The position numbers and the translations under genes are program-made. From contig JACKNM010000018.1 in the NCBI GenBank assembly GCA_024234875.1, positions 38,323-102,322 of the forward strand: a stretch of 64,000 nt of DNA, in the 5' to 3' direction. The notes beneath the pieces are model-generated. The model did not search any database, was not told where the DNA came from, and saw only the letters and a program-made list of their open reading frames with translations. Positions 16,233-24,994 of this stretch are shown one piece after another. Numbering within the stretch: position 1 is the first letter of the stretch; each line of letters opens with the position of its first letter. The stretch is from Ectothiorhodospiraceae bacterium (lineage in GTDB: Bacteria > Pseudomonadota > Gammaproteobacteria > HK1).

Positions 16233-17210
16233 CTACTTCGCCTCGGGCGGCAGCAGGCGATCGGGGACAGTGAGACCGAGCTCACGCAGATAGCGAATGG
16301 TGCCCATGTGCAACGGCGCCTGCGCCCGCGCCAGTGTCTCCCTCGCCACGTCGCGGCCCTTGATGGCCGGGTACGAATCCCCCTGGAACGCCACGTTCTC
16401 GGCGATCGTCTTCACGATCTTGTACGCCTCCTCCTCGGGCATCTTGGAGGTCGTGCCCATGATGAAGAACACTGCGCGAACGTTGACCGGCCCGATTCCG
16501 TAGGGAGTGGTCTCCAGGGTCACGAAGTCGTACCAGGGGTACTTGGCCTTGATCTTGGCGACGTGCTCGTCGCTCCAGCTCAGGATGTCGATCGGCACCG
16601 CGGTGCCGACGTCCATGATCGACGCATCCGGAGCAGAGGTGGACCCGGCCTTCATGTAGCCGGCCACCCGCCGATCCTTGATCGCGGCGACCGCGTCGCT
16701 GTAGCCGGCGCGGAACCACTCGGGCTCGATGCCCAGCATCGTCAACAGGTCCTGGGTCATGCGCTCGGTGGCGCTGCCCCGACCACCGGGATTGAAGGCC
16801 TTGCCCTGCAGGTCCTCCATGCGCCGAATGCCCATGTCCTTGTTGACGACCGGGAAGTAGGCGATCGGATTGACCACCCAGAAGACGCGGAAATCGGGCT
16901 GCGGGTTGCCTTCCCACTTCCCGAGCCCCTTGTAGAACTCGAAGAAGTCCGGCTCCGCGAACTGCGCCCAATCGACCTGACCACGCTCGAGCAGCTTCTT
17001 GTTGTCGCTCGCGCCGCCGGTCTCCTGCACCGTCGCCTGATAGCCGAGCTTGTCCTTCAGGAGCTGGGCCACCCCGACGTGGTAGGCATAGAACGACGAT
17101 GCCTGCCCGGTCGCACCGATGGTGTACAGCGTCTGCTCGGCGACCACGCCGTTACTCGCCACCGTCCCCAGAGCGAGCAGACCAGCCGATAGCAACCATC
17201 CACGTTTCAT
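16233..17210 (-). CDS. TAXI family TRAP transporter solute-binding protein
   Basis: A 325-residue periplasmic binding protein. Residues 1-24 are a signal peptide (MKRGWLLSAGLLALGTVASN, VVA/E). The mature part opens LYTIGATGQASSFYAYHVGV, the substrate-site region typical of TAXI proteins, followed by ETGGASDNKKLLERGQVDWAQ. Length is normal. It delivers its ligand to the fused permease encoded 17 bases downstream. Known TAXI ligands include glutamate-like amino acids and dicarboxylates; the ligand here cannot be read from sequence but is a good candidate substrate for the surrounding hydrolases (inference). Confidence 0.92.
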   Translation of the reverse strand: MKRGWLLSAGLLALGTVASNGVVAEQTLYTIGATGQASSFYAYHVGVAQLLKDKLGYQATVQETGGASDNKKLLERGQVDWAQFAEPDFFEFYKGLGKWEGNPQPDFRVFWVVNPIAYFPVVNKDMGIRRMEDLQGKAFNPGGRGSATERMTQDLLTMLGIEPEWFRAGYSDAVAAIKDRRVAGYMKAGSTSAPDASIMDVGTAVPIDILSWSDEHVAKIKAKYPWYDFVTLETTPYGIGPVNVRAVFFIMGTTSKMPEEEAYKIVKTIAENVAFQGDSYPAIKGRDVARETLARAQAPLHMGTIRYLRELGLTVPDRLLPPEAK

Positions 17211-17307
17211 CCGCCTTCCCCCTTAGATGTCGTTGCCGCCGCCCATTGCAGGCTGCGTGCCGGCTCGTCGAGCCACCGGCGACCCTATTCCTCGCCCGAG
17301 CGCACGG

Positions 17308-18522
17308 TCAAGCGTCGCCACCGGGAACTCGGTCGGCCCGCCGGCTCAGCCCGATCGCCGTCACCGCGAACAACCCGCTCGCGAGCAGGAACGGACCCGG
17401 GCGCCAGAGCTGGTACAGGCCGGGTCCGATGAGGGGCGCGAGGACGAAGCCCGCCGCCATCACCGCGCCGAGGACGCCGGCCACCGCGCCCTGCTCGTGC
17501 GGCTCGACCGCCAGCGAGCCCGCGGTCGCGTTGGCCGGGCGCACCAGGCCCGTGCCCACGCCGGCGACGCACATCGCGGCGACGATGGCGATCGCGTCGC
17601 CGGCGAGCACCAGGGCAGCGGTCGCGGCCGCGATGATCACGCAGCCGAGCCGCAGCATCTGCGCCGCCGACAGCGCGAGGCGCGGGATGATTCCGACCTG
17701 CGTCACCAGCGAGGCGGCCGCGAACGCGACCAGCGCACTGCCGGCCTGACGTGTCCCGGCCAGGGCATCGAGCCGCAGCCGATCGATCACGTGGAAGCCG
17801 ATGGTCTGCAGCAGGATCGCCTGCACCGTGCTGAGAGCCAGCCCGACCAGCACGAACGGGCGGATCCGGGGGTCGAGCCAGCGCAGCTTCGGTCGTGGGC
17901 GGCCACTGGCGGCGGCCGCCGACTCCGGCAGTGCGAGTGCGATCGCGAGTGCGCCGACGAGGGCGAGCCCGGCGACCACGTAGAGCGGCGTCAGCAGCCC
18001 GAATCCGACCAGGGCCGCCCCGAGCCCGGGGCCCATGACCGTTCCGACCCCCATCGCGGCGCTGAGGCGCGCCAGATCGGTGAGCCGGCGAGCCGGTGGC
18101 GTGCGCTCGACCACGTAGGCCTGCGACGCCGGGAAGATGCCGGCCCCGATCAGACCGAACACGGACCGTGACGCCACCATCGCCAGGTAGGCGAGCCCGA
18201 GCGGCAGCAGACCGTCGAGCGCCGCCTCGATGGACCGCGCGAAGGCGACCGTCGACGCCGCGTAGCCGAGGAGACCGATCAACAGCACGGGGCGCCGACC
18301 GATGCGGTCGCTCGCCCGCCCCCAGGCGGGGCTCGCCCACACCCAGAGCGCAGCGGAGACGGTGAAGATGCCGCCGACCTGGATCTCGGCCAGCCCCAGC
18401 TCGCGCGCGAGCGCCGGCAGAATCGAGTAGACGAGGGAGTGCCCGAGACCGACGCAGAGCAAGGACGCGAACAGGACCGCGAACGCGAGCCGCGAGCCGG
18501 GCGGCGGAACCTCGGTGCTCAA
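17308..18522 (-). CDS. Major facilitator superfamily transporter
   Basis: A protein of about 404 residues with 12 predicted membrane helices. The MFS motif between helices 2 and 3 is ASPAWGRASDRIGRRPVLL, and the helix 5-like motif is AAMGVGTVMGPGLGAALVG, which resembles drug/metabolite exporters (DHA1 type). It would export or import a small molecule by proton coupling. The start is tentative: a TTG at 18522 (LSTEVPPPGSRLAF) preceded by GAGGCAG fits the N-terminal end of helix 1; longer in-frame starts add an Arg-rich stretch and overlap the divergent promoter region. It is divergent from the amidohydrolase at 18636 and ends 97 bases before the TAXI binding-protein gene on the same strand. 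Confidence 0.85.
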   Translation of the reverse strand: MSTEVPPPGSRLAFAVLFASLLCVGLGHSLVYSILPALARELGLAEIQVGGIFTVSAALWVWASPAWGRASDRIGRRPVLLIGLLGYAASTVAFARSIEAALDGLLPLGLAYLAMVASRSVFGLIGAGIFPASQAYVVERTPPARRLTDLARLSAAMGVGTVMGPGLGAALVGFGLLTPLYVVAGLALVGALAIALALPESAAAASGRPRPKLRWLDPRIRPFVLVGLALSTVQAILLQTIGFHVIDRLRLDALAGTRQAGSALVAFAAASLVTQVGIIPRLALSAAQMLRLGCVIIAAATAALVLAGDAIAIVAAMCVAGVGTGLVRPANATAGSLAVEPHEQGAVAGVLGAVMAAGFVLAPLIGPGLYQLWRPGPFLLASGLFAVTAIGLSRRADRVPGGDA

Positions 18523-18635
18523 TGGACTGCCTCGCCGAGCGCCGGTGCCGAATCGCCTGCCGGCGGTCCATAATCCGCCCCGAGTCGGGCGCGCTGGCGA
18601 GGCCCGGCGCCCCGCCCCCAATTGGAGGACCGAAG

Positions 18636-20087
18636 ATGAGCGAGACGACGGTGATCCGCAACGCCGACTGGACCGTGGCCTGGGACCGCCAGGGCGAACG
18701 ACACGTCTACGCGCGCGGCGCCGACGTCGCCTTCCGGGGCAACGAGATCGTCCATGTCGGCGCGCGCTACGAGGGTCCGGTCGACCACGAGATCGACGGT
18801 CGCGAGCGCATGGTCATGCCCGGCCTCGTCAACGTCCACTCCCACCCCTCCAGCGAGCCGCTGCGCAAGGGCATCACCGACGAGACCCACAGCCCCGGCT
18901 TCCATCACAGCTCGCTCTACGAGTTCCTGACCGTCTTCGACAACGACCCCGAGGGCCGCGTCGCCTGCCTCCAGGTCGCACTGGCCGAGCTGCTGCTGAG
19001 CGGCTGCACCACCATCACCGACCTCTCCGCGCCCTATGAGGAATGGCTCGACACGCTTGCCGCGAGCGGCATCCGCGCCGTCGTCGCCCCCGGGTTCCGC
19101 GACGCGCGCTGGTTCACGCGCAACGGTCACGCGCTCGACTACGAGTGGAAGCCGGGCTCCGGCAAGAAGGGGTTCGAGGAAGCCATCCGGGTCATCGACC
19201 GCGCCAACCAGCACCCGAGCGGGCGCCTGTCCGGCATGGTCTACCCGGCGCAGATCGACACCTGCGAGCCGGCGACGATGCGCGACTCCTTCGACTTCGC
19301 GCGTGGCCGCGACCTGCCGTGGCAGATCCACGCCGCGCAGAGCGTGGCCGAGTTCCACGAGATCCAGCGCCGCCACGGCATGACCCCCATCCAGTACCTC
19401 GACTCGCTCGGCGTGCTCGACGACAACAGCATCATCGGCCACGGCATCTTCCTCGATCACCACCCCTGGCTGCACTGGACCACGCGCAAGGACCTCGCGC
19501 TGCTCGCCGACCGCGGTGCCACCGTCGCCCACTGCCCCACGGTATTCGCGCGGCGCGGCATCACGCTGCGCACCTTCGGCGGTTACCGCCGCGCCGGCAT
19601 CAATCTCGGCATCGGCACCGATACCTACCCGCACCACTTCCTCGAGGAGATGCGCTCGGCGATGTACTACGCCCGGGTGATCGGCGAGAGCGTCGCCGAC
19701 CTCGACGCGCGCGACATCTTCGACGCTGCCACCATCGGCGGGGCGCGGGCGCTGCGCCGCGACGACATCGGCCGCCTCGCGGTCGGCGCCAAGGCGGACA
19801 TCGTGCTCGTCGACACCCGCCACCCGTCGATGATGCCGCTGCGCGAGCCGGTGCGCAGCCTGCTCTTCGTCGCCGCCGAGCGCCCGATTCGGTCGGTGTA
19901 CGTCGACGGCGTCCGGGTGGTCGAGGACGGTCGAGTCCTCAACATCGACCTCGCCGCCGCGAGCGCCGCGTTGCAGGAGGCGCAGGCGCGCTCGCTGGCG
20001 CGCACCCCGGGCCTCGACTGGGCCGGGCGCAGCGCCGACGAGATGGCCCCGATGGCCTACGGGACGGTCGACGCGACGACGCTGTGA
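18636..20087 (+). CDS. Amidohydrolase, paralogue of the gene at 2293-3750
   Basis: A 483-residue metal-dependent amidohydrolase with all ligands present: HxH in MPGLVNVHSHPSSE, His in QIHAAQSVAEFHE, His in IIGHGIFLDHH and Asp in GIGTDTYPHHF. The sequence parallels the 485-residue protein at 2293-3750 along its whole length (VIRNADWTVAW, GADVAFRG, RMVMPGLV, GYRRAGIN, RRDDIGRLAVGAKADIVLVD), so one arose by duplication and may have shifted substrate. ATG 18636 is preceded by GGAGG at the right spacing. A GST gene starts 34 bases downstream. Deamination or hydrolysis of a cyclic amide or amidine is the family expectation. Confidence 0.9.
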   Translation: MSETTVIRNADWTVAWDRQGERHVYARGADVAFRGNEIVHVGARYEGPVDHEIDGRERMVMPGLVNVHSHPSSEPLRKGITDETHSPGFHHSSLYEFLTVFDNDPEGRVACLQVALAELLLSGCTTITDLSAPYEEWLDTLAASGIRAVVAPGFRDARWFTRNGHALDYEWKPGSGKKGFEEAIRVIDRANQHPSGRLSGMVYPAQIDTCEPATMRDSFDFARGRDLPWQIHAAQSVAEFHEIQRRHGMTPIQYLDSLGVLDDNSIIGHGIFLDHHPWLHWTTRKDLALLADRGATVAHCPTVFARRGITLRTFGGYRRAGINLGIGTDTYPHHFLEEMRSAMYYARVIGESVADLDARDIFDAATIGGARALRRDDIGRLAVGAKADIVLVDTRHPSMMPLREPVRSLLFVAAERPIRSVYVDGVRVVEDGRVLNIDLAAASAALQEAQARSLARTPGLDWAGRSADEMAPMAYGTVDATTL

Positions 20088-20121
20088 CCGTGGCGGAGCC
20101 CGTTGCGCGCGCGGACCGACG

Positions 20122-20796
20122 ATGCTGACGCTCTACGGCAACCTCGAGTCGGGCAACGACTACAAGGTCCGTCTGCTGCTCGCGATGCGCGGGATCGCGC
20201 ATCGCCGAGTCGACGTCTGGCAGACGCGAGGAACGCCGACCAGCCCGGCGTTCCTGCGCATCAACCCGATGGGCAAGATCCCGGTGCTGGTGCTCGACGA
20301 CGGCCGCGTGCTCTCGGAGTCGGGCGCCATCTTGCACTGGCTGGCCCGGGGCTCGACCTGGTGGCCGGACCATCCGTGGTCGCAGGCCGAGGTGCTGCGC
20401 TGGATGTTCTTCGAGCAGTACAGCCACGAGCCGGCGATCGCGGTCAACCGTTACTGGTTGCGCTTCGCCCCGCCGGATCCCGCACGCGCACCGCGGATCC
20501 GGGAGAACCACGAGCGCGGCCTGCGCGCGCTGGACGCGATGGAGCGCTGGCTCGCAGGCTCGGCCTGGTTCGGATCGTCGTCGCCGAGCATCGCCGACAT
20601 CGCCCTCTTCGCCTACACCCACGTCGCGGACGAGGGAGGCTTCGACCTCGGCCCGTACCGCGCGATTGGTGACTGGCTGCACCGCTTCTCGAGCCTCCCC
20701 GGTCACGTCGGGCTCCGCCACGAGACCAGCGCCGTGGCGGTGGTCGACTTCGAGGCGATGCCCACCGAGCACCGAGCACCACCACCGCACGGATGA
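20122..20796 (+). CDS. Glutathione S-transferase family protein
   Basis: A 224-residue cytoplasmic GST. The N-terminal thioredoxin-fold domain (residues 1-80) has the active-site region LYGNLESGNDYKV, cis-Pro in NPMGKIPVLVL, and the glutathione-binding Glu-Ser in VLSESGAIL. The C-terminal helical domain carries the N-capping box SPSIADIALFAYTHVAD. Members conjugate glutathione to electrophiles or isomerise and dehalogenate intermediates. The gene starts 34 bases after the amidohydrolase and is probably co-transcribed, so a step in the same catabolic route is plausible. Confidence 0.88.
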   Translation: MLTLYGNLESGNDYKVRLLLAMRGIAHRRVDVWQTRGTPTSPAFLRINPMGKIPVLVLDDGRVLSESGAILHWLARGSTWWPDHPWSQAEVLRWMFFEQYSHEPAIAVNRYWLRFAPPDPARAPRIRENHERGLRALDAMERWLAGSAWFGSSSPSIADIALFAYTHVADEGGFDLGPYRAIGDWLHRFSSLPGHVGLRHETSAVAVVDFEAMPTEHRAPPPHG

Positions 20797-20800
20797 TCGA

Positions 20801-20834
20801 CGCCGCCGTCGTGGCCCTTCGACCGTCGGCGGCG
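20801..20834 (+). terminator. Weak hairpin after the GST gene
   Basis: CGCCGCCG at 20801-20808 pairs with CGGCGGCG at 20827-20834 around an 18-base loop, just after the GST stop. There is no T-run, so an intrinsic terminator role is only possible. Otherwise the stretch 20797-21081 before the next gene shows only a candidate promoter. Confidence 0.25.
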
Positions 20835-20905
20835 ACCGCGGCGTCACACGAGGCCGTCCGCGCCTGACCGCGATCAACCATCGTGCTCGACCCTGCCCCG
20901 CCGTA

Positions 20906-20934
20906 TTGACTGCACGCCCGACCAGACCTGACAT
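20906..20934 (+). promoter_or_regulatory. Candidate promoter for the tandem unknown genes
   Basis: TTGACT (five of six to the sigma-70 -35 box) at 20906-20911 is followed by a 17-base spacer and the poor -10 match TGACAT (20929-20934). It lies about 150 bases upstream of the first of the two unknown paralogues. Confidence 0.25.
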
Positions 20935-21081
20935 GGCGAGCAAGAGCCGCAGGAACGCGCATCCTCCGCGAGCGTGACTCGCGATGACCGCGGTGACCGC
21001 GGCTCGTACTCGCGACGCCTCACGCAGGCATGCGCGATCGCGTCCGAACCACGCGCTTCTCGCGATCCGGAGGGAACGACG

Positions 21082-21885
21082 ATGGCCGACACCAAGCTGA
21101 TGCTCGCCGCCGACGCATGGCTCGCAGCACACGACCCACGACTCCCCCTGCCGCCGAGGCCGGTCATGTTCGCCGCCATGATGGACACCCTGCCCGGCGG
21201 GCAGACGGTCGCCGCGGTGCCGTCGGCTGCCGTCGTCGGTGGCGACGCGGTGCGCTACGCCGAGGCCGACAAGGCGGTCCTCGAGGCGAGCGGCGACGTC
21301 GGCAAGCTCACGAAGATCCTGCGCGCCCATCCCATCCTCGGCTGCACCACGGTGATGGACATCGCGCTCAAGCGCTCGGGCTTCAAGCCGCTCGACCCGC
21401 CGGCGAACGGGAACTTCACGGCCTACACGAAGTACGTCGACTCCCTGGTGTCGGCACCGTTCTTCCACCTCGAGTACGCCGACACCAAGGAGCTGCACGA
21501 GCGCGAGTCGAACTGGGACAACCTGATCAACTCGATCGCCGGTCTGTTCGACGCGGTGACCAGCGAGGACAAGTCGCGCATCGTCGACGGGCTGAAGCAA
21601 CTCGCCCATTCCGCCACCAGCACCAGCGACAAGGAGGAGCGCCTCAACGTCTTCTCCCAGGCCGCGATCGCGCAGAACACCACCGGGATCCGGGTCTCGA
21701 TCTATCACTCGAGCGTGGTGATGATCGAGCACGACGGCAAGCACACCACCAAGCAGGCCGACTACGTGGTGAACCGGGCGTGTCTGAACTTCCGCCTCGA
21801 GGAGTGGCCGCTGTTCGCGAGCAAGGTCGCGGCGATCCAGGTCACCCGCGTCGACGACTGGCTGAACGCGAACAACTCCGCGTGA
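21082..21885 (+). CDS. Unrecognised protein, first of a tandem paralogue pair
   Basis: A 267-residue protein of no family I recognise. It is probably soluble and cytoplasmic: no signal peptide or membrane helix is evident. It shares a layout with its downstream neighbour: a variable N-terminal region with a WLAAHDPR-like start, the block HPILGCTTVMDIALKRSGFKP (GCTTVMD at residues 87-93), a Y-V-D segment followed by APFFH (SAPFF), the block SRIVDGLKQLAHS, an aliphatic strand-like SIYHSSVVMIEHDGKH, and a C-terminal VTRVDDWL. The ATG has AGGG upstream (GGAGGGAACGACG). It overlaps the second gene by GTGA, so the two products are made together and may form a complex. No function is offered. Confidence 0.75.
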   Translation: MADTKLMLAADAWLAAHDPRLPLPPRPVMFAAMMDTLPGGQTVAAVPSAAVVGGDAVRYAEADKAVLEASGDVGKLTKILRAHPILGCTTVMDIALKRSGFKPLDPPANGNFTAYTKYVDSLVSAPFFHLEYADTKELHERESNWDNLINSIAGLFDAVTSEDKSRIVDGLKQLAHSATSTSDKEERLNVFSQAAIAQNTTGIRVSIYHSSVVMIEHDGKHTTKQADYVVNRACLNFRLEEWPLFASKVAAIQVTRVDDWLNANNSA

Positions 21886-22733
21886 GCGCCCCGACCGACC
21901 CGCGTCTGGTGTGGCTCGCGGATCACGACCCGCGGGCGATCGCGCGGCGACGGCGCGAGTACCTGCGGGCCGAGCTCGGCGCGGGTGACGCGGAGGTGGT
22001 CAGCGCACGGGCGATCGTCGGCGGCGCGGACGCCGACGCCGCTCGCGCGCTCGACGCGCGCGTCGCGCAATCCATCGCCGAGGCGGGCCACGATCCGGGC
22101 GATCCGGCCCCGGAGCTGATCGCGCTGCTCGCGCGCAGCCCGCTCACCGGGTGCACCTCGGTCATGGACCTCGCGCTGGAGGCCTCCGGGTGGAATCCGC
22201 TCGCGCCGGATCAGGCGGGTGGGCATGGGGCGTTCCGCCGCTATGTCGACGAGCTCACCCGCACCCCCTTCTTCACCGCGCCGCCGAGCATCGGCCACAC
22301 CCGGCTCGCTCCCGGCATCGGGCCATCGGGCGACTGGGGCGCATTCGTCGCCTCGGTCACCGCGTCCATGCCCGGCACCACCGAGCTCGACCGCAAGCGC
22401 ATCGTCGACTCGGTCATCCACATGGCCCACGCGGTATTCCGCCCCGGCGGCGGCACGGTGCACCGCGAGGCCAGGGCGACGCTGTTCGTGCAGCAGGCGC
22501 TGGCGGTGAACGGGCCGCGGATCGACGTGAACCTCTACTACTGCCAGGTGCTGATGGCCTACCACCACACCGAGAGCAAGCACGCGTCGTCGACGGCGGC
22601 GCAGAGCTGGTTCGACATCGAGCGCGTGGAGGCGGCGTTCGACACCGCCACCTGGTCGCGCTACGCGGCCGAGGTGGCACGGCGGAGGATCACCGCGGTC
22701 GACGCCTGGCTGTCGAAGACCTCGGCCGGCTGA
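21882..22733 (+). CDS. Unrecognised protein, second of a tandem paralogue pair
   Basis: A 283-residue protein homologous to the preceding gene product. Matching blocks appear in the same order: WLADHDPR near the N-terminus, SPLTGCTSVMDLALEASGWNP (GCTSVMD at 90-96), RYVDELTRTPFF, KRIVDSVIHMAHA, DVNLYYCQVLMAYHHTESKH and ITAVDAWL. Identity looks moderate, so the duplication is old and both copies have been kept. The GTG start overlaps the previous stop (GTGA, 21882-21885). There is no signal peptide or obvious catalytic motif; conserved Gly-Cys-Thr, Asp, His and Trp positions are the best guesses for functional residues. Its stop lies in a hairpin shared with the convergent deacetylase gene. Confidence 0.75.
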   Translation: MSAPTDPRLVWLADHDPRAIARRRREYLRAELGAGDAEVVSARAIVGGADADAARALDARVAQSIAEAGHDPGDPAPELIALLARSPLTGCTSVMDLALEASGWNPLAPDQAGGHGAFRRYVDELTRTPFFTAPPSIGHTRLAPGIGPSGDWGAFVASVTASMPGTTELDRKRIVDSVIHMAHAVFRPGGGTVHREARATLFVQQALAVNGPRIDVNLYYCQVLMAYHHTESKHASSTAAQSWFDIERVEAAFDTATWSRYAAEVARRRITAVDAWLSKTSAG

Positions 22734-22754
22734 GGAATCGCAAGCTCAGCCGGC
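22725..22754. terminator. Bidirectional terminator-like hairpin spanning two stop codons
   Basis: A perfect 10-bp stem, GCCGGCTGAG (22725-22734) and CTCAGCCGGC (22745-22754), with a 10-base loop. It contains the stop codons of both convergent genes (TGA 22731-22733 on plus; TGA from 22746-22748 on minus). No T-run follows on either strand. Confidence 0.55.
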
Positions 22755-23642
22755 GCTCGGGAGCGCCGCGAAGTGCTCGGCAACGGCGCCGCTGGTGGTG
22801 AGCCAGACGTCGTCGCGATGGGCCGCGATGTGAGCCAGCGCGCGCTTGAGGTGACGCAGCCGGAACGGCTGTCCGACCAGATAGGCGTGCAGCGCGATGC
22901 CCATCACCAGGGTGCGCCCGCCGCTCGCGCTCGCGGTCTGCTCGAGCATCTCGTCGAAGTTGTCGACGATCATGGTCGCGAACTCCTCGGCCGAGGCGCG
23001 ACGCACCATGATCGCCGGGATGTCGTTGACCTCTTGTGGATAGGGCACCGCGAGGATCCGCCCGCCGTCGCGCGTCGACATCCACGTCGGCTGGTCGTCG
23101 TGGCACCAGTCGAGAAGGTAGGTGTAGCCCTGCTCGCGCAGCAGGTCCGGCGTGACCCGGCTCTGCGAGATCCAGGGCCCGAGCCAGCCGCGCGGAGCCC
23201 GACCCTCGTGAGCGCGGATGGCGGCGGTGGTCTCCGCGATGAGACGCGACTCGCCCGCCTCGTCGAGCTCGCCCTGGCGCTCGGCGTTGGTGCGGCCGTG
23301 GGCGACCACCTCGTCGCCGCGCGCGCGGAAGGCCTCGACCACGCCGGGGCAGTGGTCGTAGATGGTGGAGTTCACCAGCAGCGACACCGGCATCGACAGG
23401 GCGTCGAAGGCGTCGAGCATGCGCCACACGCCGACCCGGTTGCCGTACTCGCGCCACGCGTAGTTCAGCACGTCCGGCTGCGGGCCGCCGGGGGCGAGCT
23501 GACCACCGAGCCCCTCGCCGAACGCGAAGTGCTCGAGGTTCAGACCGAGGTAGACCGCGAGCCGGCGCCCACCGGGCCAGGTGAAGTCCGGGCGATCACC
23601 GACGCCCGAGTACGGGAATCTGCCGTGGTCCGCGAGGGTCAT
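22746..23642 (-). CDS. Polysaccharide deacetylase-like (allantoinase PuuE-like) hydrolase
   Basis: A 298-residue NodB-fold protein. The opening FTWPGGRRLAVYLGLNLEHF is typical of the cytoplasmic PuuE/allantoinase-like branch rather than secreted chitin deacetylases, and there is no signal peptide. The metal motif DD is absent at the first strand; the HGRTN block (VVAHGRTNAE) and GWLGPWISQSRVTPDLL with WCHDDQPTW fit that branch, whose members hydrolyse cyclic ureides or amides. It is the third gene of a minus-strand run after a class I aminotransferase and a FAD amine oxidase (38-base gap). ATG 23642 matches the N-terminal end of the fold. A role in ureide or amide breakdown is inferred. Confidence 0.82.
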   Translation of the reverse strand: MTLADHGRFPYSGVGDRPDFTWPGGRRLAVYLGLNLEHFAFGEGLGGQLAPGGPQPDVLNYAWREYGNRVGVWRMLDAFDALSMPVSLLVNSTIYDHCPGVVEAFRARGDEVVAHGRTNAERQGELDEAGESRLIAETTAAIRAHEGRAPRGWLGPWISQSRVTPDLLREQGYTYLLDWCHDDQPTWMSTRDGGRILAVPYPQEVNDIPAIMVRRASAEEFATMIVDNFDEMLEQTASASGGRTLVMGIALHAYLVGQPFRLRHLKRALAHIAAHRDDVWLTTSGAVAEHFAALPSAG

Positions 23643-23680
23643 CGTTGCTGTCTCCAGAATGGGTCGCCGTGCCGGCCGGC

Positions 23681-24970
23681 TCAGCGCGGGTTGCGGCGCG
23701 CGCGCAGGAAGTCGCCGAGCTCGTAGGCCCAGTAGGTGAGCTGCGCCGCCGCCGAGCCCAGCCACCCGCCGGTCGGCGTCAGACCGAACGGGGCGAGCAG
23801 TCGGTAACGGTCGTCGCCCTCGGCAATCGCTCCGGCCAGCATCTCACCGGCCATCGCGGTGGTGTTGAGGCCGTGACCACCGAATCCCATCGCGTGCCAG
23901 ACCCCGGGGGCGGTGGTGCCGACCTGGGGCATCTTGTGGACCGCGTAGCTCATCAGTCCGCTCCAGGCGGAGTCGGCGCGCACGCCCGCGAGCTGCGGAT
24001 ACACGTGCACCAGATCACCGAGCATCATCCGTCCCAGGCGCCCCGGCTCGGAGCGGCGCGCGCTGATGCGCCCGCCCCACAAGATCCTGGTGTCGTCGAG
24101 CGCGCGGTAGTAGTCGTTGGCGAAGCGATCGTCGGAGATCGAGTAGCGCACGCGGATGGCGCTCGCCAACCGCTCGGCGCCGAGCGGCTCGGTCGCGACC
24201 ACATAGGTCGCGATGGGAACGATGGCGCTGGCGAGCCGGCGGTGGAGCGCGCCGATATAACCCCCACAGGCGAAGACCACGTGGCGAGCGCGCACGGTGG
24301 CGCGCGCGGTCCGCACGACCTTCTCCGCGCCCGCGAGATCGTGGTGCGTCACCGCGCTCTCCTCGGCGACCCGTCCGCCGGCGCGGGCGACCGCATCGGC
24401 GAGGCCCCGACAGTAGTCGAGGGGCTGGATCTGGACGCTCGCGGGATGGAACGTCGCGTCGAAGTAGCGTGGGCTCAGGAGCGCGGCGCGCACCCGCTCT
24501 CGCGGCCAGATCTCCCAGCGCACCCCGAAATCGCGCGCCATGCGCTCGACGGTCCGCTCGAGCGCCGCGCGATCGTCGAACCACGACGGGCGCAGGCTGC
24601 CCTCGATGACCGGCCCGCAGTCGATGCCGTGGCCCTCGATGCGCTCGCGTACCCGCGCCACCCCGTCGGCGCTCAGCCGGTAGAGCTCGCGGGCCTGGTC
24701 GAGCCCGACGCGCGCCACCAGACGCGTGAGTGGCAGCGCGAAGCCGGCGCCGAGGAAGCCGCCATTCCGGCCCGAGGCGCCCCAGCCGACGCGGTTCGCC
24801 TCCAGCACCACCACGTCGCGTCCACGCTCGACGAGCGACATCGCGGTCGACAGCCCGGCGAGCCCGCCACCGATCACGCAGACGTCGGTCTCGACGTCGT
24901 GGTCGAGCGGCGGTCGCTCGCCGCTCGGACGCGCGTTGCGCGCATACCAGGTGCTCGGATACTCGCTCAC
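23681..24970 (-). CDS. FAD-dependent amine oxidase, DAO family (PuuB-like)
   Basis: A 429-residue D-amino-acid-oxidase-fold flavoprotein. The Rossmann motif is VCVIGGGLAGLSTAMSLVERG (about residues 30-50), then VVLEANRVGWGASGRNGG, the FAD-contact block characteristic of gamma-glutamylputrescine oxidase-like enzymes. The C-terminal block is WHAMGFGGHGLNTTAMAGEMLA. It would oxidise an amine or N-methyl group to an imine, yielding an aldehyde or oxo acid plus ammonia and reduced FAD. The start is GTG (24970). It lies 24 bases after the aminotransferase gene and 38 before the deacetylase-like gene, so a three-gene amine catabolic operon is likely. Confidence 0.88.
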   Translation of the reverse strand: MSEYPSTWYARNARPSGERPPLDHDVETDVCVIGGGLAGLSTAMSLVERGRDVVVLEANRVGWGASGRNGGFLGAGFALPLTRLVARVGLDQARELYRLSADGVARVRERIEGHGIDCGPVIEGSLRPSWFDDRAALERTVERMARDFGVRWEIWPRERVRAALLSPRYFDATFHPASVQIQPLDYCRGLADAVARAGGRVAEESAVTHHDLAGAEKVVRTARATVRARHVVFACGGYIGALHRRLASAIVPIATYVVATEPLGAERLASAIRVRYSISDDRFANDYYRALDDTRILWGGRISARRSEPGRLGRMMLGDLVHVYPQLAGVRADSAWSGLMSYAVHKMPQVGTTAPGVWHAMGFGGHGLNTTAMAGEMLAGAIAEGDDRYRLLAPFGLTPTGGWLGSAAAQLTYWAYELGDFLRARRNPR

Positions 24971-24994
24971 TCGATCGACCTCGTGGCCATTCGC

